Made by a program: the position numbers and the translations under genes. Source: Novosphingobium taihuense (GTDB taxonomy: Bacteria > Pseudomonadota > Alphaproteobacteria > Sphingomonadales > Sphingomonadaceae). From it: DNA of 64,000 bases. The notes beneath the pieces were generated by a model. It made no database searches, was not told the DNA's origin, and worked only from the letters and a program-made list of their open reading frames with translations. The stretch lies in contig NZ_VLKJ01000006.1 of assembly GCF_007830315.1 (NCBI RefSeq), forward strand, positions 1 to 64,000, written 5' to 3'. This document shows positions 1 to 8,004 of the stretch, one piece after another (positions within the stretch are counted from its first letter, which is position 1; each line of letters begins with the position of its first letter).

Positions 1-1
1 G

Positions 2-304
2 ACCGAAATCATCAAGCGCTTCCCGTGGCTGCGCCATGTGTTTGCCGATGGCGGCTATGCTGGCGACAAACTCCGGCAGGCGCTGAGCCGGATCGGCAGA
101 TGGACCCTCGAGATCGTCAAACGGTCCGATACCGCAAGGGGTTTCGTGGTCCTTCCACGCCGTTGGGTCGTCGAACGGACGCTGGCATGGCTGAATCGGA
201 ACCGCCGTCTCGCCAAGGACTTCGAGCAAACCATCGCCTCGGCAACCGCATGGCTGTTTATCGCCTCGATCCAGCTCTTCACCCGCCGCATCGCAAGGTC
301 ATGA
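2..304 (+). mobile_element. IS5-family transposase, C-terminal fragment (5' end outside window)
   Basis: The reading frame is open from the window edge and ends at TGA 302-304. It carries ADGGYAGDKL and then RWVVERTLAWLNRNRRL, the pattern of the C-terminal DDE catalytic region of IS5-group transposases, where the last acidic residue is the E of VVERT. The window cuts off the N-terminal part, so completeness cannot be judged. Many IS5/IS427 members make the transposase from two overlapping frames, and an overlapping + frame also exists here. It sits next to an AT-rich orphan gene. Confidence 0.85.
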
Positions 305-310
305 ATTTAC

Positions 311-334
311 GAAGGATAATTTCGAATCAGGCTC
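311..334 (+). repeat. Candidate right terminal inverted repeat of the IS5-family element
   Basis: Just after the transposase stop the sequence runs through TTCGAATCAGGCTC. Its complement, GAGCCTGATTCGAA, has the look of the outer ends of IS5/IS1031-group elements. The next three bases, TGA at 335-337, fit the TNA target duplication typical of this group. The left end is outside the window, so the match could not be confirmed. Confidence 0.45.
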
Positions 335-358
335 TGAGCGCGAGCTTTCTCGGTACGG

Positions 359-895
359 TTAAAAGCCTCCATCAATGAACTGCACTAAATATATTCTGCG
401 CCTCTCACCAAAAACGAGAACACCAGACTTCTTTGTCTTATCCTTTGGATTGGATACACACATAATAGTCATTTTTTCTTTTCCGGAAATTTTGCAGTTT
501 TTTGATCTGGGGAGATCTATGTTTCCAGAGAATTTAGATCGAATTGATATTAATCCCCCAACTCCAAAATCATTATACTGTTTCTCAAATTTTCTTGTCC
601 TCCTATCTAAGAAACCCCCAATAACACTAGTTCTCGAATCAACAAAAATGGAAAGTTGATTCAAGTCTTCCGAATCTAAGTAAACTTTGAATGCTTCGAC
701 AACCTCAGGGTCAAGAGGCATTGGCTTAGTTTTCGCTGAATTCAACACGGGCTGAGCTTCGCTCATTTGGGTGACCCGGACTGCCGGCCCCAATGAACGC
801 TCCATGTCGCTCGACCTCGACATCATTACAGCGGTAGATAGCGCTATTATTTTCAAAAATATCATGAAACAAATCTCAAATTTTCTCTTGATCAA
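359..895 (-). CDS. AT-rich orphan, putative exported protein
   Basis: A 178-residue hypothetical protein that I do not recognise. The frame opens with TTG at 893-895, inside the palindrome CTTGATCAAG; the first ATG would be residue 11. The N-terminus (MIKRKFEICFMIFLKIIALS) is basic then hydrophobic, like a signal peptide or membrane anchor. The rest is polar and lysine-rich, with few predicted hydrophobic stretches. Base composition and codon use are clearly more AT-rich than the rest of the window, and the gene abuts the end of an insertion sequence, so recent transfer is likely. No function is assigned. Confidence 0.55.
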   Translation of the reverse strand: MIKRKFEICFMIFLKIIALSTAVMMSRSSDMERSLGPAVRVTQMSEAQPVLNSAKTKPMPLDPEVVEAFKVYLDSEDLNQLSIFVDSRTSVIGGFLDRRTRKFEKQYNDFGVGGLISIRSKFSGNIDLPRSKNCKISGKEKMTIMCVSNPKDKTKKSGVLVFGERRRIYLVQFIDGGF

Positions 896-1147
896 GCTTT
901 TTAGCGGTTTTCCATCGAACAGTCCAACAGGTAAACTAACTTCGATATGCTAGCGGTTCACAAGCAATCCAATGCACCTTATCATCGACAGTTGAGTGCG
1001 ACGGGTTGCCCCGAACTTGATCGAATTGACAAACGGTCTTCTGCCCCTCCACCAACCGCCGTGCGCGCACTCCCGCTCCCCATTTGTCCTGCGGAAAAAA
1101 GGGGAGGATTTGTTGTTTCGGTGGACAGCATCGCTCACAAGCGCACC

Positions 1148-1639
1148 ATGAAACCTGACGGTCACCCCATCACCCCCGCCGGATTTGCCGCCCTGCGCGC
1201 GCGTTACGATCATTTGCTCGGCACCGAGCGTCCGGCCATTGTCGAGATCGTCAGCTGGGCGGCGGGGAACGGGGATCGGTCGGAGAACGGCGATTATCTC
1301 TATGGGCGCAAGCGGATGCGGGAGATCGATCGGGAGCTGGCGTTTCTGGCGCGGCGGATGAAGGCGGCGCGGGTGGTCGATCCTCGAGCGCAGGAGGATC
1401 GGACGCGCGTGCTGTTCGGCGCGACGGTGGAGATTGCCGATGAGGACGACAACCGCCGCATGCTGACGCTGGTCGGCGATGACGAGCAGGATGCGTCGAA
1501 CAACCTGATTGGCTGGAGCGCGCCCATCGCCAAGGCCCTGCGCGGGGCGCGGGTCGGTGACTTGCGCATCGTCCGGCTGCCTTCGGGGGAGAAGGAGTGG
1601 GAAATCATGAGCATTTCCTATCCCGACGCAGCAGGCTAA
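1148..1639 (+). CDS. greB: Transcription elongation factor GreB
   Basis: Gre factors bind the secondary channel of RNA polymerase and stimulate cleavage of backtracked RNA. The protein has 163 residues, the usual Gre size. The N-terminal coiled-coil holds NGDRSENGDYLYGRKRMREI, with the acidic tip residues and the GreB-like basic stretch. The C-terminal half is the FKBP-like domain, ending in GEKEWEIMSISY as in GreB rather than GreA. I chose ATG 1148 from the family length. An in-frame GTG at 1121, 13 nt after GGAGG (1103-1107), would add nine residues and cannot be excluded. The histidine-phosphatase gene follows after 10 nt. Confidence 0.9.
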   Translation: MKPDGHPITPAGFAALRARYDHLLGTERPAIVEIVSWAAGNGDRSENGDYLYGRKRMREIDRELAFLARRMKAARVVDPRAQEDRTRVLFGATVEIADEDDNRRMLTLVGDDEQDASNNLIGWSAPIAKALRGARVGDLRIVRLPSGEKEWEIMSISYPDAAG

Positions 1640-1649
1640 AGCCCTGCCC

Positions 1650-2279
1650 ATGAAACCCGGTCGCTTCTTCATCATGCGTCACGGCGAGACGGTCTATAAC
1701 GCCGCCGCGCGCCTGCAATCGAACACGATGCACACGCCTTTGACGCGGCAGGGTTTCGAACAGGCCGTGGCGATGGGCATGGCCTTGCGCCGCGAACTGG
1801 GTGAGCGGCCACACGTGACGCTGCATATCTCCGACACCGGGCGCGCGCTGCAGACGGCGGCGCTGATCGCCGAGGAACTGGGCCTCGACTGGTTTACCGG
1901 GCGCCGCACGATGGATCTGAAAGAGATCGACATGGGTTCGTGGTGCGGCCGGTCCTACAGCGACGTGGAGGATGAAGTCGGCCCGATCGTTGTGGAAGAC
2001 CATTTGCTGCGCCCGGCGCCTGATGGCGAGGACTATCCGATGATCGCAGCGCGGTTGAACCGCTGGATCGAAGGGCTGGAAGAAACCAGCAGCGATCATA
2101 TCGTGGTGATGCACGGCATTTCGAGCCGGGTTCTACGCGGGATCATGGCGGGCTATCCGGTTCATCCGGTCCATGGCGCGCCGATTGCACCTTCGTTGAT
2201 GCAAGGCTCCATCGCGCTGGTCGAGAATGGCGCAGAAACCGTGCTGTTCGGATCTGAACGCGGGATCGAACACGCCTGA
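1650..2279 (+). CDS. Histidine phosphatase family protein (phosphoglycerate mutase-like)
   Basis: A 209-residue branch-1 histidine phosphatase. The RHGET signature with the phospho-accepting histidine is at residues 10-14, the second arginine region is SDTGRALQTA, the acid residue lies in LKEIDMGSW, and the second histidine is in VVMHGISSRVLRG. Substrate cannot be read from sequence: members range from phosphoglycerate mutases to cofactor and sugar phosphatases. It follows greB by 10 nt and its stop codon overlaps the start of the DUF4169 gene (TGATG), so all are probably one transcript. Confidence 0.85.
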   Translation: MKPGRFFIMRHGETVYNAAARLQSNTMHTPLTRQGFEQAVAMGMALRRELGERPHVTLHISDTGRALQTAALIAEELGLDWFTGRRTMDLKEIDMGSWCGRSYSDVEDEVGPIVVEDHLLRPAPDGEDYPMIAARLNRWIEGLEETSSDHIVVMHGISSRVLRGIMAGYPVHPVHGAPIAPSLMQGSIALVENGAETVLFGSERGIEHA

Positions 2280-2458
2280 TGGGCGATGTCGTGAACCTTC
2301 GGACCGTTCGCAAATCCAAGGCGCGCGATGCACGTGCGGTGGAGGCGCAGGCCAACCGGGCGAAGTTCGGACGGACCAAGGGCGAGAAGCTGCGTGACGC
2401 TCAGGAGGCGGAACGGGCGGCCCGGTTGCTTGATGGCGCGAAGAGGGATGAACCGTGA
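2279..2458 (+). CDS. DUF4169 family small protein
   Basis: A 59-residue basic protein reading MGDVVNLRTVRKSKARDA at the N-terminus, followed by NRAKFGRTKGEK. This is the signature of DUF4169, a short alphaproteobacterial family of unknown function that usually starts with the same V-N-L-R-x-x-R-K pattern. The ATG shares its A with the TGA of the upstream phosphatase gene, and its own stop overlaps the next GTG start by 4 nt (GTGA), indicating translational coupling. It is rich in Arg, Lys and Ala and probably helical. Confidence 0.8.
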   Translation: MGDVVNLRTVRKSKARDARAVEAQANRAKFGRTKGEKLRDAQEAERAARLLDGAKRDEP

Positions 2459-2937
2459 GGAAGCTGCTGCTTCTGGCGATCCTTGCGCTTTCGGGAACGG
2501 CGATGGCGCGCGACAGCCTGGGCGTGTTCGGCAAATGGGGCGCGTTCCGTGATCCGGGCGTGCCGCGTTGCTATGCGATTGCCATGGCCGAGAAGATGCC
2601 GGCGCGCGAACAGGCCTTCCAGCCTTATTTCACCGTGGGCTATTGGCCTTCGCGGGGAATACGTGGGGCAGTTCACGTGCGGCTTGCGCGGCGATTGGCG
2701 GCGGGGTCGAAGGTGATCGTCTCGTTCCCGGAAGCGAACTTCGCGCTGCAGACAGGGCAGGCCGATGCCTGGCCGGTGGACCAGACCGCCAACGCCGGGA
2801 TCGTCGCGCAAATGCGCAGTGCGCGCAGCATGGTGGTGATCGCCAAGGGCGCAGACGGGCGGTCGTTCCGGGATCGCTATATGCTGGAAGGCGCGGCATC
2901 GGCGATGGATGCGGCGGCGCTGGGGTGTGGGCGGTAA
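2455..2937 (+). CDS. IalB-like (invasion-associated locus B) secreted protein
   Basis: A 160-residue protein starting at GTG 2455 in a 4-nt overlap with the DUF4169 gene. A clear Sec signal peptide (MRKLLLLAILALSGTAMA) predicts periplasmic export. The mature part begins DSLGVFGKWGAFRDP and has two cysteines (in PRCYAI and near the C-terminus, LGCGR) that could form a disulphide. This general layout matches the IalB-like proteins often encoded next to DUF4169 genes in sphingomonads. The family name is a moderate call, as motifs are weak. Confidence 0.55.
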   Translation: MRKLLLLAILALSGTAMARDSLGVFGKWGAFRDPGVPRCYAIAMAEKMPAREQAFQPYFTVGYWPSRGIRGAVHVRLARRLAAGSKVIVSFPEANFALQTGQADAWPVDQTANAGIVAQMRSARSMVVIAKGADGRSFRDRYMLEGAASAMDAAALGCGR

Positions 2938-2943
2938 CAAAGA

Positions 2944-2978
2944 AAGGGCGAGCCTTGCGGCCCGCCCTTCCCTTTTTG
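2944..2978. terminator. Bidirectional intrinsic terminator
   Basis: AAGGGCG (2944-2950) pairs with CGCCCTT (2963-2969) and is followed by CCCTTTTT on the + strand. On the - strand the stem is followed by TCTTTGTT. It lies between two convergent genes, the IalB-like gene and the outer-membrane protein gene, and probably serves both. Confidence 0.75.
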
Positions 2979-2993
2979 CTTCTGGGGTGACGA

Positions 2994-3665
2994 TTAGAAG
3001 CGCACGCCGACGCCTGCCGTCACCGAGTGACGGTCGGTGTCGATGTTGAAGCGGCTCGAGTCCGGCGTGTTGCCGTTGAAGTCGAATTCGCCCTTGCTGT
3101 AGTTGGCATACTTGTATTCGAGCTTCACGAAGGCGTTGCTGCCGACCTTCTGCTCGACACCCGCGCCGACGCGATAGCCGTCCGTGTCGAGACGCTGGCG
3201 CAAGTTGGTGGTGCCGTTGGTGCCCTGAAGGTTGTAGCGGGCGTTGCTGTAGCCGCCCTTGACGTAAACCATGGTGCTCGGGCTCATCGCGTAGCCAAGA
3301 CGGCCACCGAAGTAGTACTGGCGACCAGCTTCGACGCGACCCAGGTTGAACACATTGGGCTCGCTGTTGTTGTTGTCCCACTTGGCGCTGCTGTCGGTAA
3401 TCTCAGATTCGGCGCCGACAACCAGGTTGGTGCCGAGCGGGATATCATAACCGATTGCGCCGCCGTACTCGACACCGTCGATCGACTGCTTGAGGTCACG
3501 GTCGCCGTCAACGTCCTCGGTGCTGCCCGAGCGGTTGTGGTCGTAACCGACAAGTGCCTCAGCGTGGAAGCCGCTGAACGCCTCGGCGGGTGTGGCGTCC
3601 TGCGCGTACGCAGGAACGGCGGCGATGGCGGTGCCAGCGGCGAGAATTGCGCAGATCTTCTTCAT
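2994..3665 (-). CDS. Outer-membrane beta-barrel protein (opacity/OmpA-like porin family)
   Basis: A 223-residue protein with a typical signal peptide (MKKICAILAAGTAIAAVPAYA, cleavage before QDA). The mature part has alternating aromatic and glycine-rich strands (GGAIGYDIPL, YYFGGRLGYAM, VYVKGGYSNARY, VKLEYKYANY) and ends in phenylalanine (GVGVRF), the C-terminal signal recognised by the BAM machinery. The size fits an eight-stranded barrel of the Omp25/opacity type. It probably acts as a structural or adhesive surface protein. Upstream, GGAGTGAG lies just before the ATG at 3663-3665. It is monocistronic and faces a 246-bp intergenic region shared with rlmN. Confidence 0.8.
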   Translation of the reverse strand: MKKICAILAAGTAIAAVPAYAQDATPAEAFSGFHAEALVGYDHNRSGSTEDVDGDRDLKQSIDGVEYGGAIGYDIPLGTNLVVGAESEITDSSAKWDNNNSEPNVFNLGRVEAGRQYYFGGRLGYAMSPSTMVYVKGGYSNARYNLQGTNGTTNLRQRLDTDGYRVGAGVEQKVGSNAFVKLEYKYANYSKGEFDFNGNTPDSSRFNIDTDRHSVTAGVGVRF

Positions 3666-3911
3666 GTCTCACTCCATTCGAAAACTTCCTGCCGGTTCTG
3701 TTATCTTTGCGACCCGACAGTGACCGGTTGAATGAGTGGAACTGCATCCGGTTTCCTGAACCTCACACAACAGAAAACCGTGACATTTGAGCCACATAAA
3801 TTGCGATGCTCGGAGTGATAGGCAAGGTGGAAAGCGGGAACCATGCCGTCCTAGAAGCGTTCGCGCGGGCCTCATTGCAGCCGGTTTGCTCTTGAGGTGA
3901 CGAATCACTAT

Positions 3912-5210
3912 ATGCGCGCGATGCAGAGCCAGATCGATCCCAGCCCCTCCCTGCCCGCCAACATGCCCATCGCAGGGCATTTCGATCCCGTGCCTGTTCC
4001 GCGCGAGGTGACGCCGCGCGAGGATGGCCGGGTCGACCTGATCGGTCTGCCCAAGAAGCAGATTGCAGGCCTATTCGAAGCGGCTGGGCTGGATCAGAAG
4101 GCTGCCAAGCTGCGCGCCAAGCAGGTGTTCCACTGGCTCTACCATCGCGGCGTGACGGAATTCGAGGGAATGACCGACATCGCCAAGACAATGCGCCCAT
4201 GGCTGGCGGAGCGCTTCGTGATCGGACGGCCCGAGATCGTCGAGGCTCAGGTTTCGACCGATGGCACGCGCAAATGGCTGCTGCGCACGGCCGACAACCA
4301 TGACTTCGAGATGGTGTTCATTCCGGATGCGGACCGTGGAACGCTGTGCGTTTCAAGCCAGGTCGGCTGCACGCTCAACTGCCGGTTCTGCCATACGGGC
4401 ACGATGCGACTGGTCCGCAACCTGACACCGGGCGAGATCGTCGGCCAGGTCATGCTGGCACGCGATGCGCTGGGCGAGTGGCCGAAAGCCGGCGGCACGA
4501 TGGCCGGGCTCGACTTCGATGACGAAGATGAGGATGCTGCCAGCGCCTACACCCCGGATGGCCGCCTGCTCACCAACATCGTGATGATGGGCATGGGCGA
4601 ACCGCTCTACAACTTCGACAACGTGCGCGATGCTCTCAAGCTGGTGATGGACGGCGACGGTCTTGCCCTGTCGAAGCGCCGTATCACGCTTTCGACCAGT
4701 GGCGTGGTACCGATGATGGCGCGTGCGGGCGAAGAGATCGGCGTGAACCTTGCCGTCTCGCTCCATGCGGTGACCAAGGACGTGCGCGACGAGATCGTGC
4801 CGATCAACCGCAAGTACGGCATCGACGAACTGCTTCAGGCCTGTGCCGACTATCCCGGCGCATCGAATGCGCGGCGCATCACGTTCGAATACGTGATGCT
4901 CAAGGACAAGAACGACAGCGACGAGGATGCGCGCGAGCTGGTGCGGCTGATCAAGCAGTACAAGCTGCCGGCCAAGGTCAACCTCATCCCGTTCAACCCG
5001 TGGGACGGCGCGCCTTACGAATGCTCCAGCCCCGAGCGGATCAAGAGCTTTGCCAAGATCGTGTTCGACGCAGGGATCAGCGCTCCGGTGCGCACGCCGC
5101 GCGGGCGCGACATCGATGCGGCCTGTGGCCAGCTCAAGACGGCTGCGGAGAAGAAGAGCCGCGCCGAACTCGACCGCCTGGCAGAAGAGAAACAGGCCGC
5201 ACTGGGGTAA
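3912..5210 (+). CDS. rlmN: Dual-specificity 23S rRNA A2503 / tRNA A37 methyltransferase RlmN
   Basis: A radical-SAM methylase that makes 2-methyladenosine in 23S rRNA and some tRNAs. From ATG 3912 it has 432 residues. The [4Fe-4S]-binding CTLNCRFC motif lies at about residues 153-160. The preceding TLCVSSQ Cys (about 146) and the C-terminal Cys in DIDAACGQL (about 405) match the two mechanistic cysteines, as does GMGEPLYN. It has an acidic insert ([11 protein letters not shown]) near residue 200. The start is uncertain: GTG 3897 and ATG 3921 are in frame, and GAGG at 3894-3897 best serves ATG 3912. Confidence 0.93.
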   Translation: MRAMQSQIDPSPSLPANMPIAGHFDPVPVPREVTPREDGRVDLIGLPKKQIAGLFEAAGLDQKAAKLRAKQVFHWLYHRGVTEFEGMTDIAKTMRPWLAERFVIGRPEIVEAQVSTDGTRKWLLRTADNHDFEMVFIPDADRGTLCVSSQVGCTLNCRFCHTGTMRLVRNLTPGEIVGQVMLARDALGEWPKAGGTMAGLDFDDEDEDAASAYTPDGRLLTNIVMMGMGEPLYNFDNVRDALKLVMDGDGLALSKRRITLSTSGVVPMMARAGEEIGVNLAVSLHAVTKDVRDEIVPINRKYGIDELLQACADYPGASNARRITFEYVMLKDKNDSDEDARELVRLIKQYKLPAKVNLIPFNPWDGAPYECSSPERIKSFAKIVFDAGISAPVRTPRGRDIDAACGQLKTAAEKKSRAELDRLAEEKQAALG

Positions 5211-5216
5211 TCAGTC

Positions 5217-7895
5217 TCAGCCGACCTTGCGCTGGACGACAGCTTCGGGATCTGAAGTCACCGGTGGTTTTCCGGCGACAGCTGCGATGCGGCCACCTTC
5301 ATCGAGGCGCAGCGGCATCGAGAACTCGACGCCCATGCGATCGTCGCTCGACCAGCGGCAGGTGCCGGTGACGGCGTGATTGTCGGCCAGCAGAACGCGG
5401 AAGATCGTGCCCGGTGGCACGTTCCACAAGCCTTCGATCAGCGCGCCGGTCTGGCTGATGTTGCGGACCATGGCGTTGTATCGGTGGCCGCCGTGATCAA
5501 GCACGACCTTGCGGAGCATCGACTGCCGCGCGGCTCGGGAAGAGCGTGGGCCCTGGGCGATCGCCATGAGTCCGGTAGACAGGCGCGCGGCCGCATTCAT
5601 GGCCGATAGCGGGCGCTCGTAGATGTAACCCTGCACATGACTGCAGCCGAGCATGCGGACGAGATCGAGTTCGTCGAGCGTTTCGACGCCCTCTGCCGTG
5701 GTTTCCATGCCAAGTGCCTCGGCAAGGCTCACGATCGAAGCGATGATCGCGCCGTTGCGGCTGCCGGGCTGGGTTGCGCCACGCACAAAGGACTGGTCGA
5801 TCTTGATCTTGTCGAACGGCGCCGAGCGCAAGTAGCCAAGCGAGGAATAGCCGGTTCCGAAATCGTCGAGCGCGAGGCGGACGCCGATGGCCTTGAGCGA
5901 CTTGAACATCTGGTCGGTGCCCTCGTCGTCGTTGAGGAACACGCTTTCGGTGATTTCCAATTCAAGGCGCTCGGCGGCAACCTGCGAACTTGCCAGCGCA
6001 TTGGTGACGACGATAGGCAGCGAGGGATTTGCGAACTGCAGAGGCGAGACATTAACCGCGACGCGCACGTTCTCGGGCCAGCGCGAGAGGTCCTGGCAGG
6101 CGGTACGCAGGGCCCATTCGCCGATGGGAGCGATGAGGCCGGTGTCCTCAGCAATCGGGATGAATCGGGTCGGGCTGATCCAGCCATGCTCGGGGTGGTT
6201 CCAACGCAGCAGCGCCTCGAAGCCGGTGATCTTCTCGGTCGATGTCTGGACGACTGGCTGGTAATAGAGTTCGAGACCGCCGTTCGAGACCGCATCCCGC
6301 AGGTCTTCCTCCATCTGGCGACGCTCTTCGGCATCGCTGTGGAGGTCGGCGGCGTAAAAGTGGTAGCGACCGCGCCCGCCATCCTTTGCGGCATAGAGCG
6401 CTAGGTCGGCGTTGCGGATCAAGGCTTCGCTGGTCACGCCATCGTCGGGCACGATTGCAATTCCGACCGAGGCGCCGATCATCACGCGGCTACCCTCGAT
6501 CGAATAGGGCTGTGAGAGGCTCTCGATGATGCGCTGGGCCAGATGACCGAGCTGTTCACGCTCGATCTTGCCGGGCAGGATCACCTGGAATTCGTCGCCA
6601 CCGAGACGTCCGACACGGCCCATCTTGCCGACAACGCGCTCAAGCCGCTGGGCGACCTGCTTGAGCAGGGCATCGCCTGCCGGATGGCCAAGCGTATCAT
6701 TGACCTGCTTGAAACGGTCGAGATCGAGCAGGAAGACCGAGCAGGCCCGGTGATGGACCTGCGGGGCAAGGAGGATTTTCTCCAGCGTCTGCGACATGCG
6801 GAAGCGGTTCGACAGGCCGGTCAGCGAATCGAAATGCGCGAGGCGAGAGGCGTGCTCCTGCGAGCGGCGCTTTTCGGTGAGATCGGTGCCCGAGCCACGG
6901 AAGCCGGTGAAATTGTTGAAGGTATCGTAAGTCGGCCTGCCGGTGATCGACCACCAGCGTTCCTCGTCCGAGGTTGCCGCGCGGACCGCCAGTTCGCTGA
7001 AGCTGGAACGGGCCGAAAGGTGGAATGCCAGCGTACGCTCGCCCTCGCCCGATTGCTCGGTCAGGTTGAACAGTTCGGAGAACGGGCGTCCGATCAGGTC
7101 CGACACCTTGCGGCCGAGGATTTCGGCAACCGGCGTGGACAGATAGGTCAACTGGCCGCGCCGGTCGGTTTCCCAGAACCAGCCCTGCCCGGTCTCCTCG
7201 TAATCAGCCAGAATCTCCTGCGCGCGGGTTTGCGCGCGTTGGTCGCTCTCGACCTTTTCGCGCAGGAGCAGGTCGATCTCGCGCTGGCGCAGATAGGCGA
7301 CGATGGCAATGACAACGCCTATCGCAAGCGAGAAGTAACCGCCGAAGGTGCTGGCGACGCAAGTTATTCCGGACCAGATCGAAACCTGCGAAGCAAGAAC
7401 GCCAACAAGCCGACCGGACTGAACGACGGTTGCAAGAAGCGAGACCGTGGCGACTGCCACCAAGCAGTCGAACCAGCTAACCTGCCCCGAACTGCCCCAA
7501 ACGCCCATGGCAGAGCCGAACAGGAACATCGGCAGCGCGACGGCAAGGCCCATCGCGATCATGCGCTGACCGGTTTCCATCTGCCGGGTCTCTTCCGCGC
7601 GGACAGCCAGACGAGAGAGATGGGCGGCAATCGCCCCCAGAACGGCGAGAAGTGCGGCAAGGGTATGCGGAATGACGAGATTGTAGGCGGCAATCGCGAT
7701 CGGGATCAGCAGCATCGGGATGGCCATCTGCGGCCATTCCGGCGCAACCAGCCGATTCGTCGGATCGCTGCCGAACAGGAAGCTTGCCCCCGCTTCGCGG
7801 CTCGCCGGAGCGGATACGCGCTCGCGCCGCCGGGTGCGGGCAAAATCGCGTTTGGCTCCTTCAAGTATTGTTTCGGGGGGTACTTCTGCAGACAT
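5217..7895 (-). CDS. Membrane PAS-GGDEF-EAL-PilZ cyclic-di-GMP signalling protein
   Basis: An 892-residue putative diguanylate cyclase/phosphodiesterase. Order: several membrane helices (about 57-205), PAS (about 230-345), GGDEF (GGDEF at 432-436), EAL (E560 in FEALLRWNHPE, plus DDFGTGYSSL and TAEGVE), and a C-terminal PilZ-like region (about 785-880, NISQTGALIEG). Both catalytic signatures are intact, and no RxxD inhibitory site precedes GGDEF. The PilZ RxxxR is not canonical (R790 and R795 are four apart). I chose ATG 7893-7895 because the longer frame runs into the divergent hydrolase gene. A GC-rich hairpin directly precedes this start. It is a paralogue of the protein at 21377-23545. Confidence 0.88.
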   Translation of the reverse strand: MSAEVPPETILEGAKRDFARTRRRERVSAPASREAGASFLFGSDPTNRLVAPEWPQMAIPMLLIPIAIAAYNLVIPHTLAALLAVLGAIAAHLSRLAVRAEETRQMETGQRMIAMGLAVALPMFLFGSAMGVWGSSGQVSWFDCLVAVATVSLLATVVQSGRLVGVLASQVSIWSGITCVASTFGGYFSLAIGVVIAIVAYLRQREIDLLLREKVESDQRAQTRAQEILADYEETGQGWFWETDRRGQLTYLSTPVAEILGRKVSDLIGRPFSELFNLTEQSGEGERTLAFHLSARSSFSELAVRAATSDEERWWSITGRPTYDTFNNFTGFRGSGTDLTEKRRSQEHASRLAHFDSLTGLSNRFRMSQTLEKILLAPQVHHRACSVFLLDLDRFKQVNDTLGHPAGDALLKQVAQRLERVVGKMGRVGRLGGDEFQVILPGKIEREQLGHLAQRIIESLSQPYSIEGSRVMIGASVGIAIVPDDGVTSEALIRNADLALYAAKDGGRGRYHFYAADLHSDAEERRQMEEDLRDAVSNGGLELYYQPVVQTSTEKITGFEALLRWNHPEHGWISPTRFIPIAEDTGLIAPIGEWALRTACQDLSRWPENVRVAVNVSPLQFANPSLPIVVTNALASSQVAAERLELEITESVFLNDDEGTDQMFKSLKAIGVRLALDDFGTGYSSLGYLRSAPFDKIKIDQSFVRGATQPGSRNGAIIASIVSLAEALGMETTAEGVETLDELDLVRMLGCSHVQGYIYERPLSAMNAAARLSTGLMAIAQGPRSSRAARQSMLRKVVLDHGGHRYNAMVRNISQTGALIEGLWNVPPGTIFRVLLADNHAVTGTCRWSSDDRMGVEFSMPLRLDEGGRIAAVAGKPPVTSDPEAVVQRKVG

Positions 7896-7918
7896 GCCCG
7901 CCTTGTGCAACGGCGGGC
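7896..7918 (-). promoter_or_regulatory. Hairpin abutting the start codon of the GGDEF-EAL-PilZ gene
   Basis: Read on the - strand, GCCCGCC (7918-7912) and GGCGGGC (7902-7896) form a perfect 7-bp inverted repeat with a 9-nt loop, directly followed by the ATG at 7895. The only purine-rich Shine-Dalgarno-like bases (GGCGGG) lie inside the 3' arm, so the hairpin could mask ribosome binding. The pairing is directly visible; a regulatory effect is inference. Confidence 0.4.
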
Positions 7919-8004
7919 TTTGAGAAAGCGTTAAGCTCTCTCCATTCAGGTCCTTTTGCTGCGACTGCGAAGGTGCTAGGCCCCTGGCGGAACGTGGGGG
8001 TCCA

